This document shows positions 45,310-53,806 of a stretch of 59,191 nt of DNA, in pieces. The notes under the pieces are model-generated. The model made no database searches. It was not told the origin of the DNA and saw only the letters and a list, made by a program, of their open reading frames with translations. Position 1 is the first letter of the stretch, and every line of letters starts with the position of its first letter. This DNA is from Clostridia bacterium (GTDB taxonomy: Bacteria > Bacillota_A > Clostridia > Oscillospirales > CAG-272), in NCBI GenBank assembly GCA_017453335.1, contig JAFTKI010000090.1, positions 1 to 59,191 of the forward strand. The letters are read 5' to 3'. Made by a program: the position numbers and the translations under genes.

Positions 45310-46908
45310 ATGATCACGATCTCAAATTTAAGCTTTCATTTTGGCGGTCAGCTCCTTTTTAAGGATGTTGATCTGAAATTTACACCCGGCAACTGTTACG
45401 GCATCATCGGTGCCAACGGTGCTGGAAAATCCACATTCCTGCGGATTCTGTGCGGAGAGCTGGAGCCCTCCACAGGTGAAGTCTCTATCCCCGATACGGT
45501 TCGGATGTCGGTATTACGTCAGGATCACTTTGCATTTGATGCATATACGGTACTTGACACCGTTATGATGGGCAACAAAAAGCTGTACGATATCAAGGTG
45601 GAAAAGGATGCCATCTACGAAAAAGAGGATTTCAGCGAGGAGGACGGTCTGCGCGCATCCGAGCTGGAGGCGGAATTTGCCGAGCTGAACGGCTGGGAAG
45701 CAGAATCCGAAATTTCGCGTCTGATCCAAGGACTTGGCATGAAGGACGAGCAGCTTTGGGACGAAATGTCCTCGCTCAAGGAGAGCGAAAAGGTCAAGGT
45801 CATGCTGGCACAGGCACTTTTCGGAAACCCCGATATCATCATGCTTGACGAGCCGACCAACGGCTTGGATATTGATGCTGTGATGTGGCTGGAGGACTTT
45901 TTGTCGGATTATTTCGGAACCGTTCTGGTGGTCTCGCACGACCGTCATTTTCTCAACGACGTTTGTACCAACATCGTTGATATCGATTACAACGGCATCA
46001 AAATGTACGTTGGTAACTACGAGTTCTGGTATGAATCCAGCCAGCTCATTCAGCGCATGATCAAACAGCAAAACAAAAAAGCCGAAGAAAAGATCCGTGA
46101 ATTGCAGGCATTTATTGCGCGTTTCTCGGCAAATAAATCCAAATCACGTCAGGCGACCTCGCGCCGAAAGCTGCTCGACAAGCTTTCGATCGAAGAGCTT
46201 CCCGCCTCCAGCCGCCGCTATCCGTTCATCGGTTTTGATATGGATCGCGTAGCAGGAAAGGATATTCTGTTTGTAAAGGAATTGACAAAAATGGGAGAGG
46301 ACGGCACACCGCTCTTCCAAAATCTCTCCTTTACCGTCAACAAAGAAGATAAGATCGCACTTCTCGGTAACGAAATGGCACTTACTGCCCTTTTCCGTAT
46401 TCTCATGGAAGAGGACACCCCCGACAGCGGCGATTTCAAATGGGGAGTCAGCATTACCAAATCCTATTTTCCGCATGACAATACGCCCTATTTCAACAAC
46501 TGCGAGCTGAGCATCATCGATTGGCTTGCACAAGATGCAAAAGAGACCACCGAGACCTATCTGCGCGGCTTCCTTGGCAGGATGCTCTTCTCCAACGACA
46601 GCGTTTTCAAGCCCGTCAACGTCCTGTCGGGCGGCGAAAAGGTGCGCTGTATGTTTGCGCGCATGATGCTGTTCGGATCGAATTTTTTGTTGCTTGATCA
46701 GCCCACCGACCACCTTGATCTGGAATCGATCAGTGCCGTCAACCACGGACTTGCAGCCTTCAAGGGCAATCTGATCTTCACCTCGCACGACTACGAGCTG
46801 ATCAACACGGTTGCCAACCGTATCATCGAGATCACGCCCGAGGGGATCACCGATTTTTCGGGAACCTACGAACAGTTTCTGGAACGTAAAAAGGAACAGC
46901 TCGGCTAA
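45310..46908 (+). CDS. ABC-F family ribosome-associated ATPase, YkpA/YbiT-like, one intact site
   Basis: 532 residues with two ATPase domains and no membrane part; ABC-F proteins act on the ribosome. Domain 1 has Walker A GANGAGKS (34-41), Walker B MLDEPTNGLD (catalytic E181) and H-loop SHDRH, but its signature is LKESEK (156-161). Domain 2 has the signature LSGGEK (439-444), but its Walker A is GNEMALT (353-359) with no Lys, and Walker B is LLDQPTDHLD (Q464 for Glu). So only the site formed by Walker A 1 with signature 2 looks able to hydrolyse ATP. The linker at about 245-300 is basic and helical. Confidence 0.92.
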   Translation: MITISNLSFHFGGQLLFKDVDLKFTPGNCYGIIGANGAGKSTFLRILCGELEPSTGEVSIPDTVRMSVLRQDHFAFDAYTVLDTVMMGNKKLYDIKVEKDAIYEKEDFSEEDGLRASELEAEFAELNGWEAESEISRLIQGLGMKDEQLWDEMSSLKESEKVKVMLAQALFGNPDIIMLDEPTNGLDIDAVMWLEDFLSDYFGTVLVVSHDRHFLNDVCTNIVDIDYNGIKMYVGNYEFWYESSQLIQRMIKQQNKKAEEKIRELQAFIARFSANKSKSRQATSRRKLLDKLSIEELPASSRRYPFIGFDMDRVAGKDILFVKELTKMGEDGTPLFQNLSFTVNKEDKIALLGNEMALTALFRILMEEDTPDSGDFKWGVSITKSYFPHDNTPYFNNCELSIIDWLAQDAKETTETYLRGFLGRMLFSNDSVFKPVNVLSGGEKVRCMFARMMLFGSNFLLLDQPTDHLDLESISAVNHGLAAFKGNLIFTSHDYELINTVANRIIEITPEGITDFSGTYEQFLERKKEQLG

Positions 46909-47010
46909 GACTTTTTTTCTTCTGATACTCCCTAAAATGCCCCGAATCAAGCATTCCTCATCTCCCTACGATTCAAAATAGCACAAAAGACGCAAATACA
47001 GGAGGACACC

Positions 47011-47910
47011 ATGAAGCTTGCCTCTTCAACCGGTGATTTTTACGGATACACAGGCTCTGATACAGAATCCTTGCGATTGCTCAAGGAAGCGGGATTTCAC
47101 TATGCCGATTTTAATTTCGGCTGTAGCTACAACCAAAGAACAGGCATTTTTTCCGATGACTTTGAACGGTATTTTGAAAAGGTGGCACTTGCGGCAGAGG
47201 ATATCGGCATCCGCCTGATCCAAGGGCATTCCCCGATGGGAGATCCGATCGCGGAGGACAACGAGCAATTCATCAAGGATACCATCCGTTGTATTGATGC
47301 CTGCGGGGCTTGGAAAATTCCCAATCTCGTGGTACACTCCGGTTATTTGCCGAATCTGTCCGTGAAAGAAACCTTTGCCAAAAACAAAGCGTTTTTCATG
47401 CCTTTACTTGATGCGGCTGAAAAATACGGTGTCAATATTCTTGTTGAAAATTTCAACAAAATGTGCATCCCCAATCTGTACTGGATCGACAATGCCCCCG
47501 ATCTCCTTGCAATGATCGAATACGTCAACCATCCGCTGTTCCACGCCGTTTGGGATACGGGACACGCCAATATGCAGGATATGCCTCAAGATGAGGCTTT
47601 GCGTCTTTTGGGAGGACACGTCCGCGCACTGCACATTCAGGATAATTTGGGCGACAAAGACTCTCACTTGGCCCCGTTCCTCGGAACCTTGAATCTGGAT
47701 TCCGTGATAAACGGTCTTCTCGACATCGGCTACAACGGATATTTCACCTTTGAAGTGGGTAATTTTTTCCTGCCCGCTGACAAGCGCCGCCCCTGTGAGC
47801 GCGGCAAAAAACTTGCCTCCGCTCCGCTTGAGCTTCGTTGTGCCTTCGAGCATTACCTTTATCAGCTTGGTAAATGTGTTCTGGAAGCATATGATTGCTA
47901 CGAAATATAA
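47011..47910 (+). CDS. Sugar phosphate isomerase/epimerase-like TIM barrel protein
   Basis: 299 residues, xylose-isomerase-like TIM barrel (AP endonuclease 2 superfamily). Metal-binding-type segments: LIQGHSP, NLVVHSGYL, VNILVENFNKM, HAVWDTGHANM, VRALHIQDNLGDKDSHLAPFLG, and GYFTFEVGNF. The substrate is unknown. AGGAGG precedes the start; a shared terminator separates it from htrA. Confidence 0.85.
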   Translation: MKLASSTGDFYGYTGSDTESLRLLKEAGFHYADFNFGCSYNQRTGIFSDDFERYFEKVALAAEDIGIRLIQGHSPMGDPIAEDNEQFIKDTIRCIDACGAWKIPNLVVHSGYLPNLSVKETFAKNKAFFMPLLDAAEKYGVNILVENFNKMCIPNLYWIDNAPDLLAMIEYVNHPLFHAVWDTGHANMQDMPQDEALRLLGGHVRALHIQDNLGDKDSHLAPFLGTLNLDSVINGLLDIGYNGYFTFEVGNFFLPADKRRPCERGKKLASAPLELRCAFEHYLYQLGKCVLEAYDCYEI

Positions 47911-47952
47911 CCGTGTATTCGGTCATCAAAAACAAAGCTCCGAATCAACCAG

Positions 47953-47998
47953 AAAAACAGCCTTTTTTACGGTATTTTCCGTAAAAAAGGCTGTTTTT
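47953..47998. terminator. Bidirectional terminator between isomerase-like gene and htrA
   Basis: AAAAACAGCCTTTTTTACGG (47953-47972) pairs perfectly with its complement (47979-47998) around TATTTT. Confidence 0.9.
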
Positions 47999-48005
47999 AT
48001 CTGTT

Positions 48006-49262
48006 TTATTTTCCCTCGTACGGTGCGCCAAGAATCACAGAAACATTTCTTTGTGTTCCATAGCGAATAATCGTAATGGTGACGCGGTCTCCTGCACGGT
48101 ATTGGTACAAAAGCTCCTTCAATTCGTCCATCGAGTTAAACGAGGTCTCATCGATCGCAACCATGATATCACCCGCCTTCAACACTCCGTAAGACGCGCT
48201 GTTGGTCTGTACGGAGGAGATCAGAACGCCGTCTGTCTCTGCGGTATAGGTGCGGTTGTTAACGGTGTAGCACTCTCCTTCAAGGATATCAGAACCCGAA
48301 ATACCGATGTTGGGACGGGTTTTGGAAATCGAAGAAACTACGTTTTTCGCGTGTCCGTCGCTGATGATCGTATCAATGATCTCGATACATCCGTTGATCG
48401 GAAGCGCCAGACTGAGTCCCTCGCTATCGATCATCTTTCGAGACACGATACCAACCACCTCACCTCGCAGATTGCAGATCGGGCCGCCCGAGTTGCCGGG
48501 GTTGAGAGCAGCATCGGTCTGGAACATGGACACTTCATAATGCTCGTAGGTGCCTTGAACCGTGATCTCGCGGTTCAGTGCCGAAACGATTCCCTGCGTG
48601 GTCGTCCAGGGAGCCTCGATTCCCAAGGGATGCCCCACTGCAACCAAGGTTTCTCCCACACGCAGTGCATCGGAATCCCCGATCGAAAGCGTAGGATAGT
48701 TATTGCCCTCGATCTTCAGAACCGCAACGTCATCCGCAACGGTATATCCGATCAGAGTTGCTCCCAAGTTTTCGCCTGAGGTGAGCGTTACCTGAATGTT
48801 GGTCGCCCCCTCAACGACATGATAGTTTGTGGCAATATATCCGTTCGAACGAACGAAGAATCCCGTTCCGTAGCTTCCCGAGCCATTCTCAACCGTTGCC
48901 GTGATAAAGACGGTTCCAGGGATCACCGATTCGGCAACCTCTGCCACGCTCATATCTGTTTCTGCAGGATCGGAAGCGGGCGAATTCTCGTTCCAGATCA
49001 TAACACCGATCAACAGTGCAATGCAAACGGCAAACGCCAATATCATCACAATGGCAAAGGTGATCGGTCCGCGCTTTTTTTCCTTCTGTTTGTTTTTCAG
49101 ATCAAACGCGCTCTGATCGGCATAGCTCCATCGGTAGGTATACGAATTCTCGGTATTTTCCGCATTATTTTGCGGAGGCTGCATAACAGGCTGTGTCAGA
49201 TTTGCATCGACACCGACTTCTCTTTCGAAGCCATCCTGCGGCATCTTATCCTGTTGATCCAT
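48006..49262 (-). CDS. htrA: HtrA/DegP-type membrane-anchored serine protease
   Basis: Envelope quality-control protease. About 418 residues from ATG 49260-49262, which overlaps the kinase stop. A Gln/Asn-rich cytosolic start, one transmembrane helix (about 68-90), then a trypsin-like domain with H148 (TNYHVV), D178 (ADDVAVL) and S258 (NPGNSGGP), and a C-terminal PDZ domain (DGVLISSVQTNSASYGVLKAGD). It follows a response regulator and histidine kinase, which probably control it. Confidence 0.93.
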   Translation of the reverse strand: MDQQDKMPQDGFEREVGVDANLTQPVMQPPQNNAENTENSYTYRWSYADQSAFDLKNKQKEKKRGPITFAIVMILAFAVCIALLIGVMIWNENSPASDPAETDMSVAEVAESVIPGTVFITATVENGSGSYGTGFFVRSNGYIATNYHVVEGATNIQVTLTSGENLGATLIGYTVADDVAVLKIEGNNYPTLSIGDSDALRVGETLVAVGHPLGIEAPWTTTQGIVSALNREITVQGTYEHYEVSMFQTDAALNPGNSGGPICNLRGEVVGIVSRKMIDSEGLSLALPINGCIEIIDTIISDGHAKNVVSSISKTRPNIGISGSDILEGECYTVNNRTYTAETDGVLISSVQTNSASYGVLKAGDIMVAIDETSFNSMDELKELLYQYRAGDRVTITIIRYGTQRNVSVILGAPYEGK

Positions 49263-50773
49263 TATGAATCCTTTCCAGTTCCCTTTTCGATTCGGTGTTG
49301 CTGTTCCCCGGTGTACGGTGCTCGCGGAAGCGTAAAGGAAAACTCGCAGTTCTCCCCGGGGACACTCGACAAACGGATCTGTTCCCCGTGTGCTGTGATG
49401 ATGGTCTTGCAAATAAACAAGCCCAATCCCACTCCCGTTTTGTCCAATCCACGGCTCTTATCGCTCTTATAAAAGCGTTCGAAGATCATAGGCTGATCCT
49501 CATACGGGATTCCCGCTCCGTCGTTATAAATCGAAATACGGATCTTTTTATCTTTTGAGGTCACGATGCGGATACGAAGCACTCCCTCATGCCGTGAAAA
49601 CTTCACCGCATTGTGACAAATATTATAGAAGACTTGATAAATGGCATCGCGGTCGGCAAGAACCGTCAGACGGTCCTCCTCACACTCAAAGCGAACATCC
49701 AGGTGCTTTTCCTCGATCTTTTGCTCAAACGAGATCAGGATCAGTCGCGCCATCTCACATATATCAAACGGAACCATCGTAAATTTACGGTCTCCCGCCT
49801 GAAGCCGTGACAGATCCAACAGCGAGGATACCAATCGGGAGAGCCGATGGACCTCCATCGAAACCACTTCCAGATAATGCGGCTGTTCCTCCGGCGGGAT
49901 CACACCGTCGCGGATGCTGTCGATGAAGCCCGCGATGGTTGTCATGGGAGTTCTCAGATCGTGCGAAACGTTGGCAATGAACGAATTTCGCATGGTTTCC
50001 AGATTTTCAAGCGATTCCGCCATCTGATTGAACGCCTTGGCAAGCTCGGCAACCTCATCCCGGCCGCTCACTCGCACGCGCGTTTCAAATTTACCCGATG
50101 AAAAATCTCTTGCGGCGGTTCTCATTTCACGCATCGGTGCAACCGTTTTCTCGGTGATGAAATATGCGGCGATCATCGATGCCAGAAGAACCAAAATCGC
50201 AGAGGTAATGATGGTTTTGGAAAGCTCCTCCACAGTGTTTCCACGGTGGATATTCGAACCGAAAACCGTCACGATTCCGCAAAGCTCCCCCTTTTCGTTC
50301 AGAACTCCAACCGCGCAAAAGGAAATATCATCTCCTCCGGTCTCGCTGTCAAGATCGGCTGAAAAGGACTCTCCTGCCTGCAAATTCGGCAAATTCTCAC
50401 GAAGCTGATCGTCAAGACTCGGCATTTGCGTGGTCCAATCGCCTCCGAGGATCGTATAAAGCTCCTCACCCGTCGGGCTCATCACCGAAATCGCCAGATC
50501 GTCGTCACGGTCGGCAAACTCGTTCAAGAGATTGCAAACGTGATCCCGACCAACCGATTTCAAAAGCGTGGCTGCCTCGATTGGGTTGGAATCGTATACC
50601 GTAGCCTCCAGAGCAACACGGGTGGCTCCCGCCGCGTTTTCCATCACGTTCCGCTTGGCCGTTGCCGAATAGTTGTTAACGATCGACGTAACGATCAATA
50701 GCAGCAACGCAAAGCCGAGCGTGATGATGACCATAAATACCGTCACGTATTTTGCAAATACACTTTTGAACAT
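49262..50773 (-). CDS. Sensor histidine kinase, partner of the htrA operon
   Basis: 503 residues. One N-terminal transmembrane segment (FMVIITLGFALLLLIVTSIV), an extracellular sensor domain of about 130 residues, a second segment (IITSAILVLLASMIAAYFI), HAMP, then H-box FIANVSHDLRTPMTTIAGFID, N-box YNICHNAVKFSR, and G-boxes NDGAGIP and TGVGLGLFICK. It likely senses an envelope signal. Starts 26 bp after its regulator. Confidence 0.93.
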   Translation of the reverse strand: MFKSVFAKYVTVFMVIITLGFALLLLIVTSIVNNYSATAKRNVMENAAGATRVALEATVYDSNPIEAATLLKSVGRDHVCNLLNEFADRDDDLAISVMSPTGEELYTILGGDWTTQMPSLDDQLRENLPNLQAGESFSADLDSETGGDDISFCAVGVLNEKGELCGIVTVFGSNIHRGNTVEELSKTIITSAILVLLASMIAAYFITEKTVAPMREMRTAARDFSSGKFETRVRVSGRDEVAELAKAFNQMAESLENLETMRNSFIANVSHDLRTPMTTIAGFIDSIRDGVIPPEEQPHYLEVVSMEVHRLSRLVSSLLDLSRLQAGDRKFTMVPFDICEMARLILISFEQKIEEKHLDVRFECEEDRLTVLADRDAIYQVFYNICHNAVKFSRHEGVLRIRIVTSKDKKIRISIYNDGAGIPYEDQPMIFERFYKSDKSRGLDKTGVGLGLFICKTIITAHGEQIRLSSVPGENCEFSFTLPRAPYTGEQQHRIEKGTGKDS

Positions 50774-50799
50774 GATAGTCTCTCAAAGAGGAAAAGAGA

Positions 50800-51492
50800 T
50801 CAATTCAACAGCTCGAATTTGTAGCCTACACCCCAAACCGTTTTCAGGATCCATTTATCGGAAACGCCCTCCAGCTTTTCGCGCAGACGCTTGACATGAA
50901 CGTCAACCGTTCTGGAGTCGCCCAGATAATCAAAGCCCCAAACCTTATCCAAAAGCTGATCTCTGGTAAATACGCGGTTGTAATTGGATGCCAAGAAGTA
51001 CAAAAGCTCCAATTCCTTGGGCGGAATATCCACCGATTTACCGCGAAGCTTCAGCTCATACTTCTGCAGGCTGATCTCGATATTTTCAAATTTGATCACT
51101 TCCTCGTCGTTCTTGTGCGAGTGTGTCTGATAACGGCGAAGAACCGCCTTCACACGCGCGGAAAGCTCCTTCATATCAAAGGGCTTTACAACGAAGTCGT
51201 CCGCTCCCAGCTCCAGTCCGAGAACCTTATCGAACACCTCGCCCTTTGCCGTGATCATGATCACAGGCTTGGAGGACATTTCGCGGATCTCGCGGCAAAC
51301 CTGCCAGCCGTCCTTTTTGGGCAGCATGATATCCAAGAGAACCAGATCCGGCTCAAAGATCTTGAAGAAGCTCAAGCCCTCTGCTCCGTCGGAGGCCGTT
51401 TTTACATCGTATCCTTCTTTTTCGAAATAGACCTTCAATAGGTCGCTGATGTTGGGATCGTCGTCCACAACAAGAATTTTGGTATCCGTCAT
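50800..51492 (-). CDS. OmpR/PhoB family response regulator
   Basis: 230 residues. Receiver with VVDDDPNISDLL, phospho-acceptor in LVLLDIMLPKKDG, Lys in VVKPFDMKEL; C-terminal winged helix with PPKELELLYFLASNYNRVFTR and RTVDVHVKRLREKL. First gene of the regulator-kinase-htrA operon. Confidence 0.95.
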   Translation of the reverse strand: MTDTKILVVDDDPNISDLLKVYFEKEGYDVKTASDGAEGLSFFKIFEPDLVLLDIMLPKKDGWQVCREIREMSSKPVIMITAKGEVFDKVLGLELGADDFVVKPFDMKELSARVKAVLRRYQTHSHKNDEEVIKFENIEISLQKYELKLRGKSVDIPPKELELLYFLASNYNRVFTRDQLLDKVWGFDYLGDSRTVDVHVKRLREKLEGVSDKWILKTVWGVGYKFELLN

Positions 51493-51640
51493 AATCAGTA
51501 TATCCTTTCACCTGTTTTTCCATGATTCATTGTAAAGCACGAATAAGGTCGTCATGTGACGAACGTATGAATTTTTCCTCTGTTCTTGAAAAGATTTCCA
51601 AAAAACGTCAAAAAATCCCCGTAAATACTATATTCAGTTT

Positions 51641-51669
51641 ATTATATCATAAAATTGAATAAATTGCAA
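51641..51669 (-). promoter_or_regulatory. Sigma-A promoter of the htrA-operon regulator
   Basis: Minus strand: TTGCAA (51664-51669), 17-bp spacer, TATAAT (51641-51646). Leader of about 140 nt. Confidence 0.65.
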
Positions 51670-51776
51670 ATGGTTTTAGAACATTTTTTGGATTTTTTAT
51701 AGATTTTTTGCATATAGCTTGTTTCTCACTTTATTTGAGGTCTTTTAAGTCAAAATTGAAAAGTTTTAAGGAACAC

Positions 51777-51809
51777 AAAAAAGAAGGAACCGCGCTTTGC
51801 AATTCCTTC
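51777..51809 (-). terminator. Terminator after the second histidine kinase
   Basis: Minus strand: GAAGGAA pairs with TTCCTTC, followed by TTTTTT. It closes the VTC/DUF4956 module. Confidence 0.8.
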
Positions 51810-51823
51810 GTGAGTATATTATT

Positions 51824-53062
51824 TTACAACACAACCTTAAATCCGATATGCGCGCTGTCCTTTTTGTATGCCGTGATCTCGCCCTTGTGCTTTCCCACGA
51901 TTGCTTTTGCCATAGAAAGTCCAACGCCGTAGCCACCCGTGAATTTTCTTGCCTTATCCGCACGGTAAAAGCGGTCGAACAAACGGTTGAGTTCAAGTTC
52001 GCCAACAGCGGCATAGGTGTTTTCAACGGTTAGAACAATTCGTCTGCCTCGGTGGAGTGTTACGCTGATCTCTCCGTCCTGATCGCAATACTTGATGGCG
52101 TTATCCATCAGAATACCGACAAGTCGGTGCAAAAGTGCTTCGTCCCCAAAATAGGAAATTTCTTTATCAACGCTTGCGGTAAGCAGTTTTCCCCGTTCCC
52201 TTGCAAGCGGCTCAAATTCCGAAACGGTATCGTCAACAAGCTCACCAAAGGCAACCTCGGTAAGGTTAAGAGACTTTCCCTCCTCGTCCATACGGGAAAG
52301 AGCGACGAGTTGATTTACAAGCTCTGCCATACGCTGTCCCTCGGAACGAATATCGTCAAGCCATTCGTTTTTGCCAAGCTCTGCCTCGGCAATATCAAGG
52401 TTTGCAAGAATTAAGGTCAGCGGGGTTTTCAGCTCGTGGTTGGCATCGGTGATAAACTGCTTTTGCTTTTCGTAGCTCTCGGCAATAGGCTTTACAACAC
52501 GTCCCGAAAGCAGAATAATGAGCAGCAGCACAAGTGCGGCGCATCCGAGCAGAACAAAGCCTGCAATCGTCATAGACTGCATCAGAGAGGAGCGATTCAT
52601 ACTGCCGTCAACAAACACAACGCCTTTGCCCATATCGGTGGAAAATATTTTGTAACGATAGCTGGATATCCACCCTCTCTCAGCGTCATCCTTCATTACC
52701 TTCTCGGCGTATTCGATTGCCGTTTCCTCGGTGATCGAATAGATAGCGTCGGTATTGGTTTTCGCCACCTCTCCGTTTTGATCAAAAAACACGGTAAAAT
52801 GGCGCGTTGAAAACGGAGTTTCGGGGGTTATAAATGCAAAGTCCTGTTCATTTCTCTGCGGTTCTTTATCGGGATGCGGCTTTTCCTCCACAGAGCCGGG
52901 AAATCTGCCGCCGCCCTCGGATACTCTGTCTGCGAGAATATCCATATTTCGGTTCATCGAGGATATATTGAGGGCGAGGATAATGCCGAACATCAAAGCA
53001 ATCACGGAAAAAATCGCCACGGTGCTTATCAAAATAAATTTACGCCTGAGTCTATATATCAT
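51824..53062 (-). CDS. Sensor histidine kinase of the VTC/DUF4956 module
   Basis: 412 residues. Two transmembrane segments (LISTVAIFSVIALMFGIILAL and IAGFVLLGCAALVLLLIILL) flank an extracellular domain of about 120 residues with a charged, proline-rich start. H-box DANHELKTPLTLILANL, N-box LMDNAIKYC, G-box GGYGVGLSMAKAIV. It overlaps the regulator stop by 4 bp and is followed by a terminator. Confidence 0.92.
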   Translation of the reverse strand: MIYRLRRKFILISTVAIFSVIALMFGIILALNISSMNRNMDILADRVSEGGGRFPGSVEEKPHPDKEPQRNEQDFAFITPETPFSTRHFTVFFDQNGEVAKTNTDAIYSITEETAIEYAEKVMKDDAERGWISSYRYKIFSTDMGKGVVFVDGSMNRSSLMQSMTIAGFVLLGCAALVLLLIILLSGRVVKPIAESYEKQKQFITDANHELKTPLTLILANLDIAEAELGKNEWLDDIRSEGQRMAELVNQLVALSRMDEEGKSLNLTEVAFGELVDDTVSEFEPLARERGKLLTASVDKEISYFGDEALLHRLVGILMDNAIKYCDQDGEISVTLHRGRRIVLTVENTYAAVGELELNRLFDRFYRADKARKFTGGYGVGLSMAKAIVGKHKGEITAYKKDSAHIGFKVVL

Positions 53063-53733
53063 ACGGTCTCCTCCAGCATATATCCTGCGTTACGCACAAA
53101 TTTGATTGTCACGGGAGCAGAAAGCGCGTCAAGCTTTTTGCGAATATTGGAGATATGCACCCATACCACGCTTGTGTCAACGCTTGTATCCCATCCCCAA
53201 ATATGCGTGATCAGTTGCTCGGCGGTTACAATGCCGCTTGGATTGCGCATCAGCATTTCCATCACTTGAAACTCCTTGCCGCTGAGTGCTTGAGTGCGAC
53301 CGCCATATAAAAGCTCGTAGGTAGAACGATTGAGCGATAGCGCACCAAAGGTTAGCAGATCGGGAGTAAAATTGTCTTTTCTCCGAAGCATCGCGCGGAC
53401 ACGGGCAAGAAGCTCGCCCGTGGAAAAGGGCTTTGGGAGATAATCATCGGCTCCCGCATCAAGCCCTTCAATCCGTTGATCAATCTCGGTTCTTGCCGTC
53501 AAAAAGAGCGCTGGTGTTGTAATGCCGCTTGTACGGAGTTTCTTCAGTAAGGTCACACCATCCATTCCGGGCATCATAATGTCAAGCACAAGTCCGTCGT
53601 ATTCGTCCGAAGAGGCAAAGTCGAAGGCATCTATGCCGTTATCCACGCCGTCCACCGCATAATGATTCAGTTCAAATATATGCACAATGCTTTTGAGCAA
53701 TTTCTGATCGTCCTCGGCAATTAAAATACGCAT
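53059..53733 (-). CDS. OmpR family response regulator of the VTC/DUF4956 module
   Basis: 224 residues. Receiver with IAEDDQKLL, phospho-acceptor in LVLDIMMPGMDG, PKPFSTGELLARV; winged helix with GKEFQVMEMLMRNPSGIVTA and VWVHISNIRKKLDAL. It has its own promoter but sits directly after the lipoprotein gene. It is the best candidate to bind the direct repeats before the VTC gene. Confidence 0.94.
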   Translation of the reverse strand: MRILIAEDDQKLLKSIVHIFELNHYAVDGVDNGIDAFDFASSDEYDGLVLDIMMPGMDGVTLLKKLRTSGITTPALFLTARTEIDQRIEGLDAGADDYLPKPFSTGELLARVRAMLRRKDNFTPDLLTFGALSLNRSTYELLYGGRTQALSGKEFQVMEMLMRNPSGIVTAEQLITHIWGWDTSVDTSVVWVHISNIRKKLDALSAPVTIKFVRNAGYMLEETV

Positions 53734-53767
53734 ATTTACGCCTCCTTTCCATTCTCATAATGTAATT

Positions 53768-53796
53768 ATTATATCACAAATGATCTGTTGTATCAA
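53768..53796 (-). promoter_or_regulatory. Sigma-A promoter of the second regulator-kinase pair
   Basis: Minus strand: TTGATA (53791-53796), 17-bp spacer, TATAAT (53768-53773), 35 nt before the start. Confidence 0.7.
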
Positions 53797-53806
53797 GTTG
53801 ATATTG

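Larger units (their letters stand above)
51493..51823 (-). other. Intergenic region with promoter, leader palindrome and terminator
   Basis: No gene seen. The minus-strand content is the terminator of the upstream kinase (51777-51809), an AT-rich stretch, the promoter of the htrA-operon regulator (51641-51669), and a leader of about 140 nt. The leader contains a short palindrome, CGTCATGTGACG (51550-51561), that could be an operator. Confidence 0.6.
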
